Below the pieces are notes generated by a model. It saw only the letters and a program-made list of their open reading frames with translations. It did no database searches and was not told where the DNA came from. Source: Bacteroidales bacterium (lineage in GTDB: Bacteria; Bacteroidota; Bacteroidia; Bacteroidales; UBA932). Taken from it: a stretch of DNA of 12,436 bases. Made by a program: the position numbers and the translations under genes. This document shows positions 6,532-12,436 of this stretch, one piece after another. The DNA lies in the NCBI GenBank assembly GCA_017615445.1, contig JAGAAD010000094.1:1-12436 (forward strand), read 5' to 3'. Every line of letters starts with the position of its first letter. Positions within the stretch are counted from its first letter, which is position 1.

Positions 6532-9500
6532 CAGTCTATCGTGAGAGTCTGCTGCCCGGGCTGAACTTCGGACTCGGACTTGTTTTTCTTCTTGAACATG
6601 CCCTTCAGGAAATCGAACAGGTTGTCGAATTCCCTCTGGTAGGAGATACCTGCGCCGCTTCGCTGGGAGTTGTCCAGGTAGTTGGTGTAGTCGTCTGCAG
6701 AATGGGAGAAGAGCTTCGCACGAAGTCTTCCGGACTTGTCCATCTTGATCTCCACGTCTATGTCGCCCACCAGGTTGTCGTCGCTGGTGGTGCTGTATTG
6801 CCTGTTGCCCACGGAACCGTTCACTATCACCCTGTTGTCGAAGAACTGGGTGGATAGGTTGAGGTCCACTATGTCGTTTCCGGCTTCGTTCTGGGTGTAG
6901 TTCACTCCAAGATCCACCGGGATGCCGGCGCGCTGGAGCAGGGAACTGATCTGACCGGATGCGATGGCGCTGAGGTTGCTAAGGATAATGCCTGAACCGA
7001 ACTGGTTGTTGATGCCGCTCTGGTCGCCGGGCAGGAAGGAGCCTGTTGCGACGAGGGCGAGGAACTGTTTCTGCACCTTGTCTTCGGTGTTGAGTTCGCT
7101 TCGGACCAGAGCTTCAGTGGTAGGATCCAGGTCGGGCACGTCCACACTGAATTGGAGCTTGGGGTTGCGCAGGCGGTCGCTCACAGAGATGCCGCAGATG
7201 ACGTCGCGGCGGGTGGACACGGATGTGGTGTCCGAAATCAGGGTGCCCACTGACGCTTTCACCGTGTTGGTTGCAGTGATGTCCAGCTCTGTGTCCATAA
7301 GGTCTCCGGCGAAGCGGACGGAGCTGCCTTCCGAGATGTCGAAATCCTTACTGAAGATGCCCGCAGCGGACAGTTTGAAACGGCCGTCGCGTATGGTGTA
7401 GTCGCCGCCGAGGGTGAGTTCTTCCGTCTGAGAGTCGTAATTCACCTTGACTGTCCCGTTTCCGCCGACTGTGACCACATTGTCGCCGCTGGCGTCTATC
7501 TCCGCGCTCAACTGCACTTCGGGGGTGGTGGTGACGCTGACATCCGCAAGCAGCCTGAGTCCTTCTTCTTCGCCCGTCTGTTCTTCTTCCTTGACGGGGC
7601 GTTTGGGCTGTTTGGCGACTTCTTCCTCTTCTTCCTCCTCGGACGGGGCCGGCACGAAGGTGAGGGTGGCCGATTCCTGCTTCACCATTCCGCCCAGAGA
7701 GATGGTGAGGTTACCCGTGCGGGCGGTTGCCAGATCGGCGGTGAGTTTAAGGGTCTTGTCTTCTTCGGAATGCAGACGGACATCGCCGCTGGCGTAGAGC
7801 TGGCCGCTGAAGGTGTCCGCGTTTCCTTTGTTGCTGACAACCTCCAGGCTGCTGAGCTTTGCGCTTAGTTCGCCGACTCGTCCGCTGATCTTTGCGGAGC
7901 CGCGGTGGAAGTCTTTGATGTTGATCTCCCTTATGTCCAGTCCCTGCTTGTCGCCGCGTATGTCGCCGTCCAGAGAGTAGCGAACGCCCGTGGGAAGGAC
8001 CGTGAGGGTGTCTTTCAGAGTCAGATAGGACCGGCTGAGGTCTATCTTGTCCGCGCCTAAAGTGTAGTCCACGCACACCTTTCCGTCTATCGCGCCTTTG
8101 CCGAAGCTGACGGATTCGCTGACCAGGGGCTGAATCAAAGCGGGATCCAGGCCGCTCAGGGTCATGGTGGTCTTCAGGTTCTTGGAATTGAGGTCGAAGT
8201 GGGATTCGTCCTGCCTGATGCGCAGGTCTTCGACTCCGGCAGGGGAGACGTGCGAGGCCCTGAAACTGATGCGGTTGTCGTATTCGTCGTCCATGCTGGC
8301 GTTCAGGCTCACGCGGCCGATTGAGGCGCCGTTGAGCTTGAGCTCAGGGCACGCGAGCGCGATATCCAGCCCGGCGTTGCTCTCGAGCGGGGTGCGATAG
8401 AGCGCCTCGCCGCTGAGAAGGCCCTCAAGCCGGACCATGGAATCCGCGCTGAGGAAATTGTTGATGATGGAGAGGTCGAAGCCCTTGAGCGTGAGATTCA
8501 TCTCGGCGGGCTCTTTGCGGGACATTCCGCCCTCGATCATGAGGGTTTGATCGCCGAGGAACAGGCCCATGTCCTTTGCCGTGAGACTACCGCTGGTATG
8601 GTAGTCCACGCTGCCTTTCCTGAAGGTCCATTTGTCTCCGTCGAACACTATGTTCGAATCGCCCATGCGTCCGCGAATCGCGAGTGAATCGGATTCGTCG
8701 CGGTAGAAGCCGGCTTCGAGCGAGAGCTTGGCCGATTCGATCCTGGTGCTGACAGCGGACGCGTCCAGAGTCAGGCTGTCTCTCATCAGACTGGAGGAGA
8801 GCTCGATTCCTGAGATTTGAGTGCCTGGCAGGTTTACGGTGATGGGGTTCACCGTCCTGAGCCTGAACGCCTTGGCGCTCTCGCTGCCACGTATTTCTAT
8901 ACCCTTGATGCGTATGTCGCCCACCCTGATGTTGTCCGAATCGAAGGAGGCGTCCAGATTGCCGGACCTGGACATCGCCAGCTTAAGCTTCGAGCCGGAG
9001 TTGATGTAGATGTCTTTCTTGAGGGGGGAGAGCAGGGCCCGCGTGTCTTCGAGATTCACATCTATCGAGAAACTCTGCCCTTCGTGGACTCCTGAATACT
9101 CTTCGCCTGTCAGAGATGGCAGGTATTTGTTGAGGACTGTCTCGCGTATGAACTCCGGGAATTTGGTGACCGGGATGACAGAACTGTAGGACGCGCGGCC
9201 GAAGCGCTGGCTCCAAAGGACCATTTTGTGGTTTGCGGAGCCGGAGGAGCCCTGTTCGGACATATCGTTGAACGAAAGGGTGAAGTTTCCGATGTCGTTC
9301 GATGCTTCGTCCGTGATATATCTGAAATTCTGGCCGGAGATGTTTCCGAAAATGTTCCCCAGCGTGTCCAGGGCGGCATTTGCCGTGATGCTGCCGCGCA
9401 CCGCCGAACCGCCGCCGCGCTTGTCCAGCCCGGTCTTTTCGAGATCCAGGTTCGCAAGGTTGAGGCTGCCCCTCGCGACATAGAAGCCGCGCGCGCTTTG

Positions 9501-11126
9501 CTTGGTGCTGACGCGTCCCTGGAAGAGGATGTTCGCGTTGGGGTCCGAGCTGACTATGTTCGCGTCGAAGACGCCGTCGTCGAAGGTGCCCCTGCCCCTG
9601 ATGCCTGTGTAAGTGTAGTCCAGGAACTTGATGCTGCTGATTCTGAAGGTGTCCACACGGGCGCGGGTGACCTCGCGGTTGAAGTCCCCGGCGGCGGTGA
9701 TGGTCATGGACGTGCGGCCGAGGGCGTCCATGCTCATGAACTGCCCGAGGTCCGTGTCTTCCAGCGCCAGCTTGCCGTCGAAGCGGAAAGCGTTGCGGTT
9801 GTCCGGGATGCTGTCTATGCGGCTGGTGTTTGCATTGACTGTGAGGTTGCCGTAGTTGGTCGTCAGCGCGCCGTCCGTGCGCATATGCGTGATCCAGCCG
9901 CTCGCGCTGCCGGAGAACCTTGCCTTTACGTCCTTCGCAAAGCCCGAGATGTCTATCCCGGCCTCCGGAGCGAAGGCGGCTATCAGGTCCGTGAGCGAGC
10001 GGGAGGTGAAATCCAGATAGCGGACGTTCGCTGCTATCTCAGGCTCCATGTCCGTGAGGATGAGGTTGGTCATCACGAAGTCCAGATCGGCCGCCGTGCC
10101 GCTGTACTTGTCCGTGAGCTCCAGCCCGCTGACATGCAGGTCGTTGACCGGGCCCTGTCCGTAGCCCTTGCGGATGTCGAAGACCACCGGGCAGTCGCCG
10201 AAATAGTTGGAAAAGGCCGCGACCGTCTTCATCGCCAGGGTGCTGCGGCGAAGCCTCAGGCCCATGTCGATGCTGTTGATGTAGTCCGTGAAGTCCAGAA
10301 TCCTGCTGTACCTCATGGAATAGTAGGGGATGTCCAGATCGGACCATTTGTCCCAGATGCGGGCGTTTGTGACTTCCGTCAGGCCCAGCCTCTCGGCGCC
10401 CTTGTCGTAGCCCGTGCTCATCTGGCCGGAGGCATTCAGCGTGTAGCCGCATTTGTCTGTGGCGCTGATGGCGTCTATATCCATCGAGAAGCGGCCGCCG
10501 ACATATTTCATGTTGCGGAGCTTGGCGGCCGGGATATCCAGATCCACATCCAGCCAGTTGATGCCCACACCGGTGTATTCGTAGTCCAGGTCCGTGGAAT
10601 AGTTCAGCATCTTCACCCTGCTGTTCTTTAGATCGACCCTTCCGATTGTGAAGAAGTCCGGGAACTCCACGGGATATCTTTTCCGGTCTTCAGGGATGCT
10701 GAGGGCGCGGGTCATATTGCAGGTGTAACCGTTTTCGTCTTCGTCGAACAGGACATAGATGAAAACGAGGCCTTCCGTGCGCAGACGGTCCAACCAGACT
10801 CCGCCCTGGCCATGCTCCCGGATCTTAAGCAATCCTTTCAGGGAGAAAGTGGCGCTGAGCTTCTTTGCATAGAGGAGGGTGTCCGCGTCGGCCTGATTGT
10901 CTTCTATAACGGCCACATTATCAAGCACCAAGGTGCGGAACGGAACCAGCCTTATGCCGGAGAAGGAAAGCTTGCCGCCGAGTGATTCATTGAGGGTTTC
11001 TGCGGCTTTCTGCGCTATCTTGTTCTGCACGGCGGGGAGGTGCAGAACCAGCAGGCCTGCAGCCAGAATCACGGCGATCGCTTCCACGATCCTCGCGACT
11101 ATCTTCAATCCCCGTTTTTTAGCCAT
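6531..11126 (-). CDS. tamB: TamB-like translocation/assembly module protein (DUF490, AsmA-like)
   Basis: A 1531-residue envelope protein. An N-terminal signal anchor (about 8-29) follows the basic MAKKRGLK, and a very long, repetitive beta-strand region predicts a periplasmic beta-groove. The family bridges inner and outer membranes and is linked to phospholipid transport and outer-membrane protein assembly. The C-terminal DUF490 domain (about 1190-1500) is recognisable from LGGDYTIRDGRFKLS, SVRFAGDLMDTELDITA, the long ATGSFLPGD...SGIILSNLSAIASGQISSLL stretch and the final SGAGISYQREFDNLFDFLKGMFKKK. A charged linker at 1163-1189 begins with seven glutamates and separates the repeat region from DUF490. 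The start is the ATG at 11126, just before the hydrophobic segment. The open frame continues upstream to 12137, but that part is antisense to tsaD. It heads the five-gene chain. Codons are consistent with neighbours and no frameshift is seen. Confidence 0.92.
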   Translation of the reverse strand: MAKKRGLKIVARIVEAIAVILAAGLLVLHLPAVQNKIAQKAAETLNESLGGKLSFSGIRLVPFRTLVLDNVAVIEDNQADADTLLYAKKLSATFSLKGLLKIREHGQGGVWLDRLRTEGLVFIYVLFDEDENGYTCNMTRALSIPEDRKRYPVEFPDFFTIGRVDLKNSRVKMLNYSTDLDYEYTGVGINWLDVDLDIPAAKLRNMKYVGGRFSMDIDAISATDKCGYTLNASGQMSTGYDKGAERLGLTEVTNARIWDKWSDLDIPYYSMRYSRILDFTDYINSIDMGLRLRRSTLAMKTVAAFSNYFGDCPVVFDIRKGYGQGPVNDLHVSGLELTDKYSGTAADLDFVMTNLILTDMEPEIAANVRYLDFTSRSLTDLIAAFAPEAGIDISGFAKDVKARFSGSASGWITHMRTDGALTTNYGNLTVNANTSRIDSIPDNRNAFRFDGKLALEDTDLGQFMSMDALGRTSMTITAAGDFNREVTRARVDTFRISSIKFLDYTYTGIRGRGTFDDGVFDANIVSSDPNANILFQGRVSTKQSARGFYVARGSLNLANLDLEKTGLDKRGGGSAVRGSITANAALDTLGNIFGNISGQNFRYITDEASNDIGNFTLSFNDMSEQGSSGSANHKMVLWSQRFGRASYSSVIPVTKFPEFIRETVLNKYLPSLTGEEYSGVHEGQSFSIDVNLEDTRALLSPLKKDIYINSGSKLKLAMSRSGNLDASFDSDNIRVGDIRIKGIEIRGSESAKAFRLRTVNPITVNLPGTQISGIELSSSLMRDSLTLDASAVSTRIESAKLSLEAGFYRDESDSLAIRGRMGDSNIVFDGDKWTFRKGSVDYHTSGSLTAKDMGLFLGDQTLMIEGGMSRKEPAEMNLTLKGFDLSIINNFLSADSMVRLEGLLSGEALYRTPLESNAGLDIALACPELKLNGASIGRVSLNASMDDEYDNRISFRASHVSPAGVEDLRIRQDESHFDLNSKNLKTTMTLSGLDPALIQPLVSESVSFGKGAIDGKVCVDYTLGADKIDLSRSYLTLKDTLTVLPTGVRYSLDGDIRGDKQGLDIREINIKDFHRGSAKISGRVGELSAKLSSLEVVSNKGNADTFSGQLYASGDVRLHSEEDKTLKLTADLATARTGNLTISLGGMVKQESATLTFVPAPSEEEEEEEVAKQPKRPVKEEEQTGEEEGLRLLADVSVTTTPEVQLSAEIDASGDNVVTVGGNGTVKVNYDSQTEELTLGGDYTIRDGRFKLSAAGIFSKDFDISEGSSVRFAGDLMDTELDITATNTVKASVGTLISDTTSVSTRRDVICGISVSDRLRNPKLQFSVDVPDLDPTTEALVRSELNTEDKVQKQFLALVATGSFLPGDQSGINNQFGSGIILSNLSAIASGQISSLLQRAGIPVDLGVNYTQNEAGNDIVDLNLSTQFFDNRVIVNGSVGNRQYSTTSDDNLVGDIDVEIKMDKSGRLRAKLFSHSADDYTNYLDNSQRSGAGISYQREFDNLFDFLKGMFKKKNKSESEVQPGQQTLTID

Positions 11127-11132
11127 ATCCTC

Positions 11133-11169
11133 CAAATTTAGTAATATTCGATGAATATTGCTAACTTTG
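11133..11169. promoter_or_regulatory. 37-base dyad containing divergent -7 boxes for tamB and tsaD
   Basis: The minus-strand box TAAATTTG (11133-11140) faces tamB and ends six bases before its ATG. The plus-strand box TAACTTTG (11162-11169) faces tsaD and ends eight bases before its ATG. Midway lies a perfect inverted repeat AATATTC-GAT-GAATATT (11143-11159), two bases from each box, so the whole 37 bases are nearly symmetric. At 21-base spacing the -33 boxes would be TTTA (for tsaD) and GTTA (for tamB), each inside the opposite gene's -7 box. This implies overlapping, perhaps mutually exclusive, promoters. The central palindrome could also bind a regulator. Activity is inferred from sequence only. 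Confidence 0.6.
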
Positions 11170-11177
11170 GCCCCGCA

Positions 11178-12200
11178 ATGGCAGATATAATTCTCGGAAT
11201 AGAGTCTTCGTGCGACGACACCTCCGCGGCTGTGATCGCGGACAGGGTGTTGCTTTCGAACGTGATCGCGAGTCAGGACGTCCACCGCGCATTCGGCGGG
11301 GTGGTCCCGGAGCTGGCGTCGCGTGCGCACGAGCTGAACATAGTCCCGGTGGTGAGCGAAGCGCTCTCGCGGGCGAAGGTCAGCCCTTCGGACATCACTG
11401 CCATCGCCTTCACCCGCGGCCCGGGGCTTCTGGGCTCGCTGCTGGTGGGGACCTGTTTCGCCAAGTCGCTCGCCATCGCGCTGGACAAGCCTCTGGTGAT
11501 GGTCAATCACCTCCAGGGCCATATACTCGCGGACTTTGTCCGCCAGCCTGATGTGCCCGTGCGCGAGCCGTCTTTCCCCTACCTGTGCCTTCTCGTGTCC
11601 GGCGGCAATTCGCAGATAGTGAAGGTGAATTCGCCCGTGGATTTCGAGATACTCGGCCAGACTATAGACGATGCGGTGGGGGAGGCCTTCGACAAGTGCT
11701 CGAAGATGATGGGCCTGGGATATCCCGGCGGCCCCATCATAGACAAGCTCGCCAGACTCGGCGACCCGAAGCGCTTCAGTTTCGCCAAGCCTCACATTCC
11801 CGGTCTGGACTACAGCTTCAGCGGAGTGAAGACCTCGCTGCTCTATTTCGTCCGCGACGAGATGGCCAAGGATCCGCAGTTCATGGAGAAGAACAAGGAA
11901 GACATCTGCGCCTCTTTCCAGAAGACGCTGATAGACATCCTTTTGGACAAATTGATCAAGGCTGCGAAGCAGACCGGAATCAAGGACATCACTATCGGAG
12001 GCGGAGTTTCTGCCAATAGCGGCCTTCGCGCCAGGATGCTGGAAGAGGGCGCAAAACGTGGCTGGAACGTCTTCCTGCCCGAGTTCAAATTCACGACAGA
12101 CAACGCCGCGATGATAGCCATCGCCGGTTATTTCCACTACCTCGCAGGGGAGCGCTGCCCGCTGGACGTCGCCCCCGTTTCCCGTATCGCAGATTTCTAG
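11178..12200 (+). CDS. tsaD: tRNA threonylcarbamoyltransferase TsaD
   Basis: Catalytic subunit that transfers the threonylcarbamoyl group from TC-AMP to A37 of ANN-decoding tRNAs, forming t6A, together with TsaB and TsaE (not in this window). It has 340 residues from the ATG at 11178, the normal length. An in-frame ATG at 11151 would add nine residues but lies inside the promoter dyad, and the family begins at the equivalent of DIILGIESSCDDTSAAV. Metal ligands are H111 and H115 (NHLQGH) and D308 (TTDNAAM). Other landmarks are ELASRAHE (45-52), TRGPGLLGSLLVG (79-91), LLVSGGNSQI (138-147), LGQTIDDAVGEAFDK (159-173), GYPGGPIID (181-189), SFSGVKTS (213-220) and GGGVSANSGLR (274-284). No Shine-Dalgarno sequence is visible; the mRNA may be leaderless. 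Three bases separate it from the next gene, so the two are probably co-transcribed. Confidence 0.97.
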   Translation: MADIILGIESSCDDTSAAVIADRVLLSNVIASQDVHRAFGGVVPELASRAHELNIVPVVSEALSRAKVSPSDITAIAFTRGPGLLGSLLVGTCFAKSLAIALDKPLVMVNHLQGHILADFVRQPDVPVREPSFPYLCLLVSGGNSQIVKVNSPVDFEILGQTIDDAVGEAFDKCSKMMGLGYPGGPIIDKLARLGDPKRFSFAKPHIPGLDYSFSGVKTSLLYFVRDEMAKDPQFMEKNKEDICASFQKTLIDILLDKLIKAAKQTGIKDITIGGGVSANSGLRARMLEEGAKRGWNVFLPEFKFTTDNAAMIAIAGYFHYLAGERCPLDVAPVSRIADF

Positions 12201-12203
12201 AAG

Positions 12204-12436
12204 ATGCGCACGCTCGAACTGACATGCCCGCTGGACCGGCCGCTGAGCCGGGAGGCCGTTCAGGCCCGTGTGGACCGCATGACCGGCCGGCGCGACCTCC
12301 GTGCGGAAGTGGTCAAGCGAAGCATCGACGCCCGAGGGGAGCCGATCTACCGCTATCGGGTGGAGGTCTATGAACCGGGCGAGTCTGCGGAGCCTGCGGC
12401 CCTGGCGCCCTACCAGGACGTTCGCGACGCCGACCC
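12204..12436 (+). CDS. N-terminal fragment of a COG2509-type NAD(P)/FAD-dependent oxidoreductase, cut by window edge
   Basis: Only 77 complete codons are present before the right edge. The translated segment begins MRTLELTCPLDRPLSREAV. It then carries VVKRSIDARGEPIYRYRVEVY and ends with APYQDVRDAD. This is the characteristic N-terminal lead-in of the uncharacterised FAD-dependent dehydrogenase family (COG2509), in which 'KRSIDAR...' and 'YQDV..A' precede the GxGxxG dinucleotide-binding loop. That loop would lie just outside the window, so flavin binding is not directly visible. The ATG follows the tsaD stop after three bases with no separate promoter, suggesting an operon with tsaD. Function in this family is not well defined; a redox role is inferred. 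Confidence 0.8.
   Translation, partial: MRTLELTCPLDRPLSREAVQARVDRMTGRRDLRAEVVKRSIDARGEPIYRYRVEVYEPGESAEPAALAPYQDVRDAD

Noticed and set aside
9228..10631. Plus-strand open frame of 467 codons inside tamB
   Set aside because: A shadow of tamB caused by GC-rich codons with few antisense stops. It has no family motif and no promoter.
11151..11177. Alternative tsaD start at the in-frame ATG at 11151
   Set aside because: It lies inside the central palindrome and upstream of the -7 box, and the TsaD family starts at the equivalent of the ATG at 11178.
11127..12137. Upstream continuation of the tamB frame (337 extra codons)
   Set aside because: It runs antisense through tsaD and the promoter dyad. 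TamB begins naturally at 11126 with a basic N terminus and signal anchor.

Overview
This window looks like a chromosomal housekeeping region of a GC-rich member of the Bacteroidota, probably Bacteroidales. The evidence is the promoter style: TAnnTTTG -7 boxes, one with a TTTG -33 box at 19 bp, and almost no Shine-Dalgarno sequences. The gene types also fit: a TamB-like giant with an acidic linker, a RecQ whose zinc cysteines sit at the C terminus, and a short RsmI-like methylase. The species cannot be named from sequence alone. I see no phage, transposase, CRISPR array, rRNA or tRNA, and no new multi-gene defence or metabolic system.

Layout. Positions 1-1097 (minus) hold the N-terminal two thirds of ATP-dependent PEP carboxykinase (pckA), which runs off the left edge. 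A short AT-rich divergent promoter region (1098-1203) separates it from recQ (1204-3045, plus). A 342-base non-coding stretch follows, between the convergent ends of recQ and a metallo-hydrolase gene. It holds a 175-base element with terminal inverted repeats and three degenerate copies of a 22-24 base GCCACACA repeat. From 11126 down to 3388 on the minus strand runs a five-gene chain: tamB, RsmI-like methylase, folB, mtaB, PhnP-like metallo-hydrolase. Every junction in it overlaps by 1 or 4 bases. Divergent from tamB lies tsaD (11178-12200, plus), followed after three bases by the start of a COG2509-type FAD oxidoreductase, cut by the right edge.

How the genes relate. The chain mixes envelope biogenesis (tamB), folate synthesis (folB), RNA modification (mtaB and probably the RsmI-like enzyme) and a phosphodiesterase-like hydrolase, so it is a transcription and translation unit rather than one pathway. 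One functional link crosses the divergent promoter: TsaD makes t6A at tRNA position 37, and MtaB converts t6A to ms2t6A.

The most unusual signals are non-coding. Both divergent junctions have -7 boxes arranged as a dyad. Three genes (recQ, tamB, tsaD) have a TAnnTTTG box ending only 5-8 bases before the start codon, suggesting leaderless or nearly leaderless mRNAs. The composite repeat region behind recQ may be a multicopy element.
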